Source: Bacteroidota bacterium
GTDB taxonomy: Bacteria; Bacteroidota; Ignavibacteria; Kapaibacteriales; HRBIN21
Length of the DNA stretch: 64,000 nt
Direction: 5' to 3'
Assembly (NCBI GenBank): GCA_030550395.1
Contig: JAUQPL010000004.1
Span: 42,501 to 106,500, forward strand
The first letter of the stretch is position 1. Every line of letters begins with the position of its first letter. Shown here piece after piece: positions 9,335 to 19,031 of the stretch. A program made the translations under genes and the position numbers. The notes under the pieces are model-generated. The model was given only the letters and a program-made list of their open reading frames with translations. It made no database searches and was not told the origin of the DNA.

Positions 9335-12300
9335 AGGGGAGTGGAGCATTGGTTTGACCGTATTCTGCCAGCGGGAAGAGAAGCGTGACAGTGGTTCCGA
9401 CACCAACTTGGCTTCGAAGCTGGACGCTGCCCCGGTGGGCTTCCACGAACTCTTTGACCATTGCCAGCCCCAAACCGACCCCAGGGATGCCTTGAGTGTT
9501 GGAGCCTCGGAAGAAGGGTTGGAAAACGTGGGAGAGGTCTTCTTCTGGAATGCCGATGCCAGAGTCTTCCACCTCTAACACGGCTGTCCCCAACTCTTCC
9601 CGTAACCGCACAGTAATGGACTGGTGTTCTCGGGAGTACTTGGAAGCGTTGGTGAGCACATTGAGCAGGACGAAGCGGAGAACACGGGCATCGCCGTAGA
9701 TGACCACAGGGTTCTGAGGAAGCTCAAGCTGAAGTGCCTGCGATTTGCTCCGAAGCAAAGGCTGAACGCGTTCGGCTGCTTCCTGGCACAGACTTTGCAA
9801 GGAGACAGGGGCAAGCCGTAAGGAGCGACGGAGCCCTTCCAAAGAGCTGTGGGCGAGGAAGTCCGTTACAAGGGTGTTTAGGTCCTGAACACGCGAGGAG
9901 ATGTTTGCCAGTTCTTGAAGGCGCTCGCCTGGAGAAAGCCGGTCGAAGTACTTCTGCAAAAGCTCTACCGAAAGCTGGATGCCGGCCAAGGGGGTTCGGA
10001 ACTCATGGGCAATTGTGCTGAGCATGCGGGAGCGCATGACCGCTAGCTCCTGCTCCCGTTCCAGGGCTTCTTGGAGCTGACGTCGGAGGAAGAGTTGGGT
10101 TGTGATTTCAGGGGCGAAGATCCGGACTCGGTTGTATCCCGGCAGCCAGAAGATGTGTTGTAACCATGCCTGGTCCCCGAGCACAAGTTCTCGAACCTGC
10201 GTCTGGACACCCGATTGGACAAGCTCGGGCAGTATATCCAGCACTGGTGCTACCCATGGGTGATGGGGGGAAAATTCCGCAATAGGCAAGGAGTTGCGCG
10301 CAGCTGGATTGGCATAAGCTAACCGTCCCTCGGCAGTCAGCTCCACAATCGGGATAGGCGAGTGCTCCGGGAATGCCGCCAGGTAGCGAAGTTGCTCTTC
10401 TGCACGTTTGCGCTCTGTAACATCAAGGCCAACTTCAATGACTCGCCATCCGCTCCGTTCTCGGACTTTCGTTGCGTGGAGTTCCAGCCAATAGGGTTGA
10501 CCATCTTTTCGCAGACAGCGGTATTCCAGATGGAGCATTTGCCGCGTGGGGTCTTTTATCCATTCCTGCCAGCGCTGCGTGACCCAGTCCCGGTCTTCCG
10601 GGTGGACTGTATTTGCTCCCGAGATGAGACGCAGGTCTTCGAAGGTGTAGCCCGTAATGGCGGTAAAGGCAGGGTTGACGTAGAGGTCGTGTTGGGATCC
10701 TTGCTCAGTGAACAGGACTTCCAGAATTCCGACGGGGAGGGCATCCAACAGGAGGCGGTATCGTGCCTCGCTTTCGTCAAGCGAGAGTTCCAAGAGTTTC
10801 CGTTGAGAGATATCTACACCAGTGCCCACAACTTCGGTGATCGTACCATCCTCTGTAGGGACGGGCTCTAAGGTATAGAGGAGCCAGCGGTCGCCTTGGG
10901 GGAGTTCATAGCTTACCCGTTCGCCTGCAAAAGCGCGCTCTAACGCATCAGGAGAAATGCGGAGCTCTTCGGGGAGCTCCTCTAGGGGATGGTCGGAGAG
11001 GGCAGAGGTTGTCATCGTACCGGCTAATTTCCCTTCCCGAAGCGCGTACCGAACACGGCCATCGGGGCCGCGTTGGAGGCGGAAGACGATGGCATGGAGA
11101 TTCTGAACCGTGCGTCGGAAATCTTCCTGGAGGGCTTGTCGGAGAGCTTCCTCTGTACGCTTCAATGGAGTGATGTCCACACACACTTGGACGATGCTCT
11201 CTACGCTCCCGTCGGGGTTCCGCTCGGCGTACAGGTACGTATCTAGCCAAACGACCTCACCTTGGCGATTGAAAATGCGGTAGTCTAAGCGCTGGACGCC
11301 GGGAAAGCCGGCAGATTCCCATTGGCGCCAGAAGTGGAAGATAGTTTGGCGGTCTTCAGGGTGGATCATCTCAATGAGTTCGCGATCAGAGAGCGCCTCA
11401 AACTCCTCCAGTGTATAACCGCTTTGGCGTTCAAATTCTCGGTTAGCAAAGAGGTACCGCCGTTCCCGTAGGCTGAAGCGCGTGATGGCGATAGGGGCAT
11501 GCTCGGCAAGCATCCGAAGGCGGTACTCGCTTTCCCGGAGCTTTTCCTGCAGGCGAAGGCGTTCAATAGCAATTCCTAAGGCTGCTCCAAGGGTAGTGAA
11601 GAAATCGCGGTCCTCTTCCCTTAACTCAAGGGGGACGGGGTGGAAAAGCTGGAAAGTACCTAACAGGGTCCCGGATTCGCCGAGGATGGGGTAGCTGACA
11701 AGCGCCCGTATTCCAACTTCTTGCAGGCGTTGTCGGTGGGGCTCGGAGAGGGGATAGAGATCCGCATTAGGGATAAAGAATGGCTCTCGGGTACGGGCAA
11801 CGTGGGCGGCGAGGAACCGCTCGTCTGTGATTGGAACCGGGGGGAACTGCTCGGGTGGGAAAGGACCGGTCAAGGCGACGGGAACTAAAAGTTCACCCTC
11901 CAACAGGCGAACATTTCCGCCAGCGAATCCTAACTCCCGCGCAGCTTGCGTCAGGAAGTATTGGCAAAGCTCCGCGATGGAATGGCTCTGAAGGGATGCC
12001 GTTGCAATAATCTGGAACGCCGCGCGTTCCCGATCCCGTTGGCGCTGTAATCGTTGCTGCTCGGTGATATCAATACCGATAACAAGTACGGCAGGACTTC
12101 CCTCATAAGTTGCCCTCGTTGCCACTACGAGGGACTCCAACCGAGAACCGTCACGGCGCAGCAAAACCGTGTGACGCGGGGGTACGGTAGAGACCTCGCC
12201 GCGGTAGAGGGCAGTGATACGCTCTATTGCACCCGGACGATCTTCTGCAGCGACGAGCTCTAGCGGAGACAGGCCATGGAGCTCTTCAGGGGATTGAGCA

Positions 12301-13691
12301 CCCAGGTACTGAGCAGCGCTCTGGTTAGCATACAGAACACGTCCTTCGCGATGGATAATCACGGGAACCGGTAGCCACTCCAGTAGTTCCCGGTATTGGG
12401 TTTCGGAACGCTGCAGGGATGCCCAGAGTCCGTTATTGAGGAGCCCTAATTGGATGAAGCGAGCAAAGAGGAGTACGGTGTCTGCTTCTTCTTCGGAGAA
12501 TGGAGGCTGCCCGAAACGAGCTATAGCGAGGATCGCTCGTTGTTGTTGGACTGTCATCGGAATCCCAATAAGGTGCTCGGAGGTCGGAGGGATGAAGTCC
12601 TCAGGGTAATACGTGCGGGGGTCTTGATGGGCATTGTTTACAACTTCGGGTTTCCCCTGCTGCAGGATGTGTCCAAGCAGGCTTCTCTGCAGAGGAATGG
12701 CCGAACGGACCAGAGATTCCAGGGAAGGTGTGGAGATGCTATACCATCGGGGTATAAGGTGCTCATTCTCCACTTCATAGAGGCAGGCTAAGTCCAAAGG
12801 GGTAAGCTCGGTGAGAGCATGAACAGCATCAGAGAGAAACTGCTCCGGTGGGCGAAGCTCCAGGAGGGAGTAGAGCAGATGGAGTAAGCGCTGCTGGAGT
12901 TCCAGTGCCCTCTGGTTGCGGCGCTGAAGGCTACGCAACTCCGTAACATCGCGGAAGGCAAGGACGGCTCCGAGGATACGGCCAGACCGGTCTCGGACAG
13001 GGGCTCCGCTGTCGTCAATAGCTATCTCTTCACCATCCCGACGGCGGAGAATCGTGTGGTTTGCCAAGCCTACGACTATGCCTTCCTGGAGGACGCGGCG
13101 AACAGGGTTCTCCGCAGGTTGCCCGGTCTCCTCATTGTAGATGGGGAAGACCTCTTCCAGCGGGCGGTGGAGGGCTTCGCTCAATGTCCAGCCGGTGAGT
13201 TTTTCGGCCATGGGGTTGAGGAACTGGATGTGTCCGGCCGTGTCTGTGACAATGATGGCATCTCCAATACTGGAGAGAATATCCCAGAGCCAATTGGACT
13301 CAGCGGTGGTAGAGGTGTGGAGGCGTTGGGTACGGTGGAAAAGTACAGGCAGCAGCGCGCGGAGCTGCCGAGCAGTAAGCGGTTCCACCAGGATTTCCAA
13401 AGGTGCAAGGCGGGAGAGCTCGTCGGTGTACCGCTCAGCAACCTCTGGGTGGCACAGCAGGATGAGTGCGGAGGTTGGGCAATGGGAGAGTTGTTGGGAG
13501 ATGCTCGGGAAATCTTCTGCTGCCAGACTCACGAGGGCGAGATCGTAGAGGTTTTTAGGGTAGCTAGGCAGCTCTTCCACAGGGATGGGGGTAACATGGG
13601 AAAACCCTGCTCTTTGGCAAAGCCGGCGCAAACGTTGAAGGCGGTCCGGTGATACAGCACTGACTAGGATTCGGATGGATTCGCCTGGCAT
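9312..13691 (-). CDS. Large soluble sensor histidine kinase (pseudo-receiver, multiple PAS, two GAF, HisKA, HATPase)
   Basis: 1459 aa; repeated PAS motifs, HEFRTPLAGIQLSVELL, NVLTNASKYS, DSGIGIPEEDLSHVFQPFFRGSN. Confidence 0.88.
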   Translation of the reverse strand: MPGESIRILVSAVSPDRLQRLRRLCQRAGFSHVTPIPVEELPSYPKNLYDLALVSLAAEDFPSISQQLSHCPTSALILLCHPEVAERYTDELSRLAPLEILVEPLTARQLRALLPVLFHRTQRLHTSTTAESNWLWDILSSIGDAIIVTDTAGHIQFLNPMAEKLTGWTLSEALHRPLEEVFPIYNEETGQPAENPVRRVLQEGIVVGLANHTILRRRDGEEIAIDDSGAPVRDRSGRILGAVLAFRDVTELRSLQRRNQRALELQQRLLHLLYSLLELRPPEQFLSDAVHALTELTPLDLACLYEVENEHLIPRWYSISTPSLESLVRSAIPLQRSLLGHILQQGKPEVVNNAHQDPRTYYPEDFIPPTSEHLIGIPMTVQQQRAILAIARFGQPPFSEEEADTVLLFARFIQLGLLNNGLWASLQRSETQYRELLEWLPVPVIIHREGRVLYANQSAAQYLGAQSPEELHGLSPLELVAAEDRPGAIERITALYRGEVSTVPPRHTVLLRRDGSRLESLVVATRATYEGSPAVLVIGIDITEQQRLQRQRDRERAAFQIIATASLQSHSIAELCQYFLTQAARELGFAGGNVRLLEGELLVPVALTGPFPPEQFPPVPITDERFLAAHVARTREPFFIPNADLYPLSEPHRQRLQEVGIRALVSYPILGESGTLLGTFQLFHPVPLELREEDRDFFTTLGAALGIAIERLRLQEKLRESEYRLRMLAEHAPIAITRFSLRERRYLFANREFERQSGYTLEEFEALSDRELIEMIHPEDRQTIFHFWRQWESAGFPGVQRLDYRIFNRQGEVVWLDTYLYAERNPDGSVESIVQVCVDITPLKRTEEALRQALQEDFRRTVQNLHAIVFRLQRGPDGRVRYALREGKLAGTMTTSALSDHPLEELPEELRISPDALERAFAGERVSYELPQGDRWLLYTLEPVPTEDGTITEVVGTGVDISQRKLLELSLDESEARYRLLLDALPVGILEVLFTEQGSQHDLYVNPAFTAITGYTFEDLRLISGANTVHPEDRDWVTQRWQEWIKDPTRQMLHLEYRCLRKDGQPYWLELHATKVRERSGWRVIEVGLDVTERKRAEEQLRYLAAFPEHSPIPIVELTAEGRLAYANPAARNSLPIAEFSPHHPWVAPVLDILPELVQSGVQTQVRELVLGDQAWLQHIFWLPGYNRVRIFAPEITTQLFLRRQLQEALEREQELAVMRSRMLSTIAHEFRTPLAGIQLSVELLQKYFDRLSPGERLQELANISSRVQDLNTLVTDFLAHSSLEGLRRSLRLAPVSLQSLCQEAAERVQPLLRSKSQALQLELPQNPVVIYGDARVLRFVLLNVLTNASKYSREHQSITVRLREELGTAVLEVEDSGIGIPEEDLSHVFQPFFRGSNTQGIPGVGLGLAMVKEFVEAHRGSVQLRSQVGVGTTVTLLFPLAEYGQTNAPLPYGEDPGH

Positions 13692-13750
13692 CGGACATTA
13701 GATCTTCGGTGCAACGAGTATATCGGCTATATGGAGGGAAGCCTTAGGTA

Positions 13751-14398
13751 TCAAGGTGCCAAGCGTTCTCTGTACCATTGTCCATCCTGGAGACGGTAGC
13801 GGATGCGGTCGTGCAGCCGATGGGGGCGTCCCTGCCAAAATTCGACCATGTGTGGAATCAAACGGTAGCCTCCCCAGAAAGGTGGGCAAGGGATGTCCCC
13901 GTGGGAGTAAAGCTGTGCTATTTCCTGGAAGCGCCTCTCCAGGAATTGGCGATTCGGGATGACGCGACTTTGGGGGGAAATCCAGGCACCAAGCTGTGCT
14001 TGGCGAGGGCGTGTTTGGAAATAAGCGGCAGACTCCTCTGCCGAGAGGCGCTCCACACGCCCCTCAATCCGTACTTGGCGTTCCAATTCAGCCCAGAAGA
14101 AGAGGAGCGCTGCCCGGGGATTTGTGTCTAGCTCGTAAGCTTTACGGCTTTCGTAGTTTGTGAAGAACACCAGAGCTCCATCCTCAATGCCTTTCAGCAG
14201 CATCATGCGGACAGAAGGTATGCCGTCGGTTGTGGCTGTTGCTAACGCCATAGCATTGGGTTCGGGGACCTGAGCAGCGATTGCTTCTTCGAGCCACCGC
14301 TGGAGCTGCTGCAAGGGATCGGGGGGGAGATGGGCCTCTTCCAAAGGCTGGCCGCGGTAGTCACGGCGTAGTTGAGCCAGTTGCTCGCGGAGACTCAT
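13751..14398 (-). CDS. pdxH: Pyridoxamine 5'-phosphate oxidase
   Basis: MALATATTDGIPSVRMMLLKG, FFTNYESRKAYELDTNPRAALLFFW, RIEGRVERL. Confidence 0.93.
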   Translation of the reverse strand: MSLREQLAQLRRDYRGQPLEEAHLPPDPLQQLQRWLEEAIAAQVPEPNAMALATATTDGIPSVRMMLLKGIEDGALVFFTNYESRKAYELDTNPRAALLFFWAELERQVRIEGRVERLSAEESAAYFQTRPRQAQLGAWISPQSRVIPNRQFLERRFQEIAQLYSHGDIPCPPFWGGYRLIPHMVEFWQGRPHRLHDRIRYRLQDGQWYRERLAP

Positions 14399-14961
14399 AT
14401 AACCTTTGGGGCTTGTGCTACAGTATCGGTTCCGAAAACGACGGGATAGGGGGGAACAACTTCTCCCCGTGCAATCCGCTCCAACTTCCGTCGGAGGAAG
14501 AGACGGCGGACAGCAGGGAGACGGTCTACAAAGTAGATGCCCTGTAAGTGGTCTATCTCGTGCTGCAAAACTCGGGCAAGGAGTCCGTCTGCTTCCAGTT
14601 GGCGTTCCCGTCCGCGCAGATCAGTGTAGCGGACCTGCACGGCAGCAGGGCGGACGACCACGTCCCGGAGTTCGGGCAGGCTCAGGCAACCCTCTTCCAT
14701 TTCGGCAGTTTCTTCAGAAACCGCCACGAGAGTGGGGTTCAACAGTATCAGGGGTTGCTTCATCTCTTCTTCTCCGATATCCACGACGATGAGCTGGAGC
14801 GAGACCCCCACCTGATTGGCTGCCAGTCCAATTCCGCGGGCGGCATACATAGTCTCAAGCATGTCGCGTGCCAGCTTCCGCAGCTCGGGCGTAATCTCCG
14901 TGACGGGTTTGGTCTTTTGTCGCAGAACTGGATGGTCATAAAGGTAAATGGGCAAAATCAT
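14395..14961 (-). CDS. def: Peptide deformylase
   Basis: GIGLAANQVG, EEGCLSLPE, QHEIDHLQG motifs. Confidence 0.94.
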   Translation of the reverse strand: MILPIYLYDHPVLRQKTKPVTEITPELRKLARDMLETMYAARGIGLAANQVGVSLQLIVVDIGEEEMKQPLILLNPTLVAVSEETAEMEEGCLSLPELRDVVVRPAAVQVRYTDLRGRERQLEADGLLARVLQHEIDHLQGIYFVDRLPAVRRLFLRRKLERIARGEVVPPYPVVFGTDTVAQAPKVI

Positions 14962-15665
14962 GGACGAGCACTGTTGGGCTGTTGAACAGCGTTGTGCTGT
15001 TGGATGATGTCCAGCAGCTCTTTGATATCGTCTAAGACGTAATCGGCATTGACCTCTTGAGTGCCGAAGGTATCACCGTAGCGGGCGAACGCGGTCAGCA
15101 TACCAACGCTTTTTGCCCCAACGATGTCCCGTTCCACCCAGTCGCCGACCATAATGGTCTCATGGGGATGAACCTGGAGACGCTCCAGCGCCAGCAAGAA
15201 AGGGCGTGGACTGGGTTTTCGTTGGCCGGTGTCGTCATATGTGACGACGACGTCAAAGATGTGGTGATAGCCGATATAGCACAGGCGGAGCCATGCCTCA
15301 CGGGCGGGGGCATCGGAGACAACGCCTAATTTGATGCGCTGCTTGACTAACTCCATCAGGGTTGCGGTCACATGGGGATATGGTTTCAATGCTGCTTCTC
15401 GGGCTCGGCGGTAGGCAATGATACCGGCAGAGAGGATGCGGTAGTCCACATACCCCAGAGTTTCCATGAGGAGCTGGTCGAAGACCTGCTGGTATTCAAT
15501 GCCCATCTCGCGATAGATGCGGTCAATGTGAGCTCGAACGATCTGTGGGCTTAACTGAAGTCCAGCGTCAATCATAGCCGTAACGGCGGCATCAATCGCC
15601 TGCCGTTTCATGGCCATAAAATCCACCAGCGTATTGTCCAAGTCGAAGATCACGGCACGGATCAT
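14958..15665 (-). CDS. HAD-superfamily hydrolase
   Basis: IFDLDNTLVDF, VVSDAP, MVGDWVERDIVGAKSVGM. Confidence 0.85.
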   Translation of the reverse strand: MIRAVIFDLDNTLVDFMAMKRQAIDAAVTAMIDAGLQLSPQIVRAHIDRIYREMGIEYQQVFDQLLMETLGYVDYRILSAGIIAYRRAREAALKPYPHVTATLMELVKQRIKLGVVSDAPAREAWLRLCYIGYHHIFDVVVTYDDTGQRKPSPRPFLLALERLQVHPHETIMVGDWVERDIVGAKSVGMLTAFARYGDTFGTQEVNADYVLDDIKELLDIIQQHNAVQQPNSARP

Positions 15666-17974
15666 GGCATTGTCCGGCGTCGGTGTAACAGTACAAGTGC
15701 AAGCAGTCCACCCAAAGTGCTGAGACTGCTGATCCAGGCTCCGATGCGGAAGGGCTCAGAATCGTAGCGTAATTCTACGATGTGTGTGCCAGCCGGGATT
15801 GCAACAGCGCGAAGGCTGTGGTATGCTCGCAGTATTGGGGTTTCTTTGCCGTCCAGAAACGCTTTCCATGCAGGGTACCAGATCTCGCTCAGGCATAGAA
15901 GTCCTGGTTTTGCGGTCTGGACCTTCCACCGCTGGGAGTTATGCTCGTAAAGCAGGCATTCAACCGAGTGAGGGATCGTATCGGGCACAAGTTGAAGTAA
16001 GGGCTGCGGGGGTGCTTGCTCCAGCAGGGCTTCGATTCGGGGGTTGATTTCTCCACGGCGGAGTACGGCTTCAGTGCTATCACTGGGAACGACACGGGCT
16101 CGGTAGACCATCCAGGCTCGGGGTAGTGCTGTCGGACGTTCTTGGAAGTAGAGACGTCCGCTTGCAGTGTCAAAAGCGATGCGGTAGCGGATGTTGAGGA
16201 TGTCAAAGGTTGCCTCTGCTGTCGGCATAGGAGGATTCCGGCGTTGTAGCCGGAGCTGATTATATCCTTCGTAGAGCATGATGCTGTCCAGCAGTCCTTG
16301 GTTCCGTAGCATTGCCATGCCGAAATCCGCCCGCATAGAGACTCGGAATAACTCCGCAGGGGGATTGGGCTGGAGCATTCGCTTCAAATGTGGGTCTAAG
16401 TTATAGAAGCGCTCAGGAGGCGCCGATGACTGCACGAATGGGGCATGGGTTCGGGTGAGGTCTACAGTGAGGATGACCGTGAGCACTCCGCCGGCCAGGA
16501 GGGGGGAAACCCAGCCCCGCCAGAGGGCGAGGGTGGTGAGAAAAGACAACACGGTGAGCCAGAGAGCAACTGTTCCCTCGCTCTGGAGCTGAGGAAGGAA
16601 TGTCTTCGGAGCCTGGAACGCTGTCGGTAAAATACCCGTGCTGACCAAGAGAGCGATGCCAGCAATGAAAGCGGCAGCCCAGCCAAGGTGGAGTAGGAGT
16701 GGGCGATGACGTGCGGAATGCCAGAGAGCGTCAAATCCCCAGGCAGCAAAGAGGCAGAGGGCGAGAACACTGATGAAGAGGATGCGCGGGGGCACACGGA
16801 ACAGAGAAAATCCCGGGAGCTGGTACAGGAGAGGAAAAAGGAAGCCATACTTTCCAAAGGCGAACAAGAGGGAGAATGCAAGAGCGCCGATCCAGAAAAG
16901 CCCAAGGGGAGTACGCCACCGTTGGAGTATCCCAACGAGGGCAAGCAGCAGAATTGGAATGCCTACGTAGAAGGCGGTTTCCCAATAGTGGTAGTACGCT
17001 ACTCCGGGCAGGTAGAGTGGCACATGGCGCTGTCCAGGGGGTTCGGTGCTCCCGAACAGCTTGGGGGTGATGAGGGTGAGGATTTGCTGGGGTAAAAGGG
17101 AGACCTCCGCCGCCCATTCCAATCCCTGCCCAGCAGAGCGCTCGGAAAGGGAGGCCAGCTCTTGGGTTGGAAGGTACTGTACGGCGACCATCCCTGCTGC
17201 TAACACCAGGGGGAGAGCAAGGCGAGCAATGTCGAGAAGAGGCAACCGCTTGTATTGGAGACCACGGGAACCGACGAGCCAGAGCCCAAAGCTGATAAGC
17301 AGCAAATAAGTATAGAGGATCGTTTGAGGATGTCCAGCATGGAGACTCATCCCCAGTAATAGTCCGGCTCCTACCGCCCGTTGCCAGCGAGCCTCTTCTA
17401 TGGCGCCTTTCAGGAGCCAAAGAATCCATGGCAACCATGCTAAGTGGTAGACAATCATCGGGTGGATGGCGTGGTGTGTCAGAATTCCCGAGAAGCCGTA
17501 CCCAATGCCAACAAGCAGAGACGCCAGCGGGCTGGCACCAAAGGAGCGGCTGAGTTGGTACATGCCCCATTGAGCAAGGATGAAATGAGCAATGACCAAT
17601 GTCTGGACAACCCAGAACGGCACAGTGCCCAGCAGCAAGTAAGTCAGCCCGAGGAGGCTGTGGGGGAGATAGAAGAAGCCTACCTGTGGATCAGCCAGAA
17701 AGGGCATCCCGCAGAAGGTATAGGGATTCCAGAAAGGGAGCGTGCCATGAGCCCAGTGCCGTGCAGCAAAGACTTGGTTGGGATAAAACTGCTCGATGAA
17801 ATCTTCCCAGAAGAAGCGGGAGCCTGTGAGGTTTGCCCAGAAGAAGGCTGCCGTGGTGAGGATAAAGAGAATACCGGGGACCCAGGGAGGCAATATCGGA
17901 GATGGTCTCGGGGAAGTAGAGCGCCCGCGCTGCATGTGAAGGCGGGCAGGAGCATTTCGGTCACGCGTTGCCAT
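15662..17974 (-). CDS. YfhO-family multi-TM membrane protein
   Basis: 770 aa, many TM segments, FWEDFIEQFYPN near the N-terminus, soluble C-terminal domain ending VELRYDSEPFRIGAWIS. Confidence 0.75.
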   Translation of the reverse strand: MATRDRNAPARLHMQRGRSTSPRPSPILPPWVPGILFILTTAAFFWANLTGSRFFWEDFIEQFYPNQVFAARHWAHGTLPFWNPYTFCGMPFLADPQVGFFYLPHSLLGLTYLLLGTVPFWVVQTLVIAHFILAQWGMYQLSRSFGASPLASLLVGIGYGFSGILTHHAIHPMIVYHLAWLPWILWLLKGAIEEARWQRAVGAGLLLGMSLHAGHPQTILYTYLLLISFGLWLVGSRGLQYKRLPLLDIARLALPLVLAAGMVAVQYLPTQELASLSERSAGQGLEWAAEVSLLPQQILTLITPKLFGSTEPPGQRHVPLYLPGVAYYHYWETAFYVGIPILLLALVGILQRWRTPLGLFWIGALAFSLLFAFGKYGFLFPLLYQLPGFSLFRVPPRILFISVLALCLFAAWGFDALWHSARHRPLLLHLGWAAAFIAGIALLVSTGILPTAFQAPKTFLPQLQSEGTVALWLTVLSFLTTLALWRGWVSPLLAGGVLTVILTVDLTRTHAPFVQSSAPPERFYNLDPHLKRMLQPNPPAELFRVSMRADFGMAMLRNQGLLDSIMLYEGYNQLRLQRRNPPMPTAEATFDILNIRYRIAFDTASGRLYFQERPTALPRAWMVYRARVVPSDSTEAVLRRGEINPRIEALLEQAPPQPLLQLVPDTIPHSVECLLYEHNSQRWKVQTAKPGLLCLSEIWYPAWKAFLDGKETPILRAYHSLRAVAIPAGTHIVELRYDSEPFRIGAWISSLSTLGGLLALVLLHRRRTMP

Positions 17975-18037
17975 CTCTTCCAGGGCATTGCTCTACACGA
18001 TAGTTCACCGCCCAAAATACGCAGCTTCCCTGTAGCC

Positions 18038-19030
18038 TTAGGGCAAGGAGGGGCTGCGGCAAAGCTCTTCTTCCGGAGCCAGTTCGAGAAGCCGTTCCAG
18101 CGCTTGACGTGCCTGTGCCGCAAGCTCTTCCGGGATAAGGATTTCCGGTTCGCCCTGGCGGAGGCAGTGGTAGAGTTTGGGAAGAGTGTTGAGAAACATA
18201 TAAGGACAGCGTGTGCAGTGGCATGCTTCCTCTGCCGGCAGAAGCAGAAGTTCAGCTCCATTGGGCAGGCGTGTGCGTAAATGCGGTGCCAATCCGTGGT
18301 CGCTTGCCACGATGAGACGCTGCGGGCGGTATTCCGATACGTACCGGAGGAGTTGATGGCTGGAGCCGACAAAATCAGCATTCTGGCGAATCTCCGGTGG
18401 ACATTGTGGGCTGCTGAGCACGACGGCATCGGGATACATCTGCCGCCAATGGTGGAGGAGGGTGAGAGAGAAGCTGGTATGGACGGAGCAGCGTCCGAAC
18501 CAGCAGATGATGCGGCGTCCAGTGCGTTCCCGGAGGAAGTGCCCCAACTCGTGGTCAGGGGCAAAGAGCAGAGGGGTATCCTTGGGGAGGCGTCGGACAA
18601 TAGACTCAGCTGTCCCTGTGGTGACAACGATATCAGCCAGAGCCTTCACGGGGATGCTGCTTTGGATATGGACGATGGCGAGGGCGTCAGGGTACGCTTC
18701 CCGCAATCGGGCGAAGAGCTCCGGTGGACAACTCTCCGCTAAAGAGCAGCTTGCCAGTGGATCGGGAACGAGCACGCGCCTATCGGGATAGAGAACCTTG
18801 ATGGATTCAGCAATGTGGACTGTGGCAGCGACAACCAGTGTTTGCTGAGGGAGCCGACGGACAGCATGGAGCAAATGAAGGGTATCGCCAACGACATCGG
18901 CGAGCATTTCAATTCCATTGCCCTGGTACCAATGAGCCAGGATGGCAGCATCTTGCTTTTCCTTAAGCTCCTGGAGGGCTGAAGCCCAATCTGTCAGTGT
19001 CCATGCCGGTGTCGGTTCTGGAGACGGCAT
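18038..19030 (-). CDS. Quinolinate synthase NadA-like Fe-S protein with divergent active site
   Basis: AHWYQ...ADVVGDTLHL, VPDPLASCSLAESCP, FAPDHELGHFLRERTG, FGRCSVH, PQCPPEI...ADFVGSS, CPYMFLNTL; start ATG directly after the ATR stop. Confidence 0.75.
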   Translation of the reverse strand: MPSPEPTPAWTLTDWASALQELKEKQDAAILAHWYQGNGIEMLADVVGDTLHLLHAVRRLPQQTLVVAATVHIAESIKVLYPDRRVLVPDPLASCSLAESCPPELFARLREAYPDALAIVHIQSSIPVKALADIVVTTGTAESIVRRLPKDTPLLFAPDHELGHFLRERTGRRIICWFGRCSVHTSFSLTLLHHWRQMYPDAVVLSSPQCPPEIRQNADFVGSSHQLLRYVSEYRPQRLIVASDHGLAPHLRTRLPNGAELLLLPAEEACHCTRCPYMFLNTLPKLYHCLRQGEPEILIPEELAAQARQALERLLELAPEEELCRSPSLP

Positions 19031-19031
19031 T

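Noticed and set aside
16731-17570. 279-aa minus-strand ORF
   Set aside because: Alternative frame of yfhO; Pro/His-rich, no motif.
17680-18627. 315-aa minus-strand ORF
   Set aside because: Spans the yfhO start and nadA-like 3' half in another frame; Ser/Pro-rich shadow translation.
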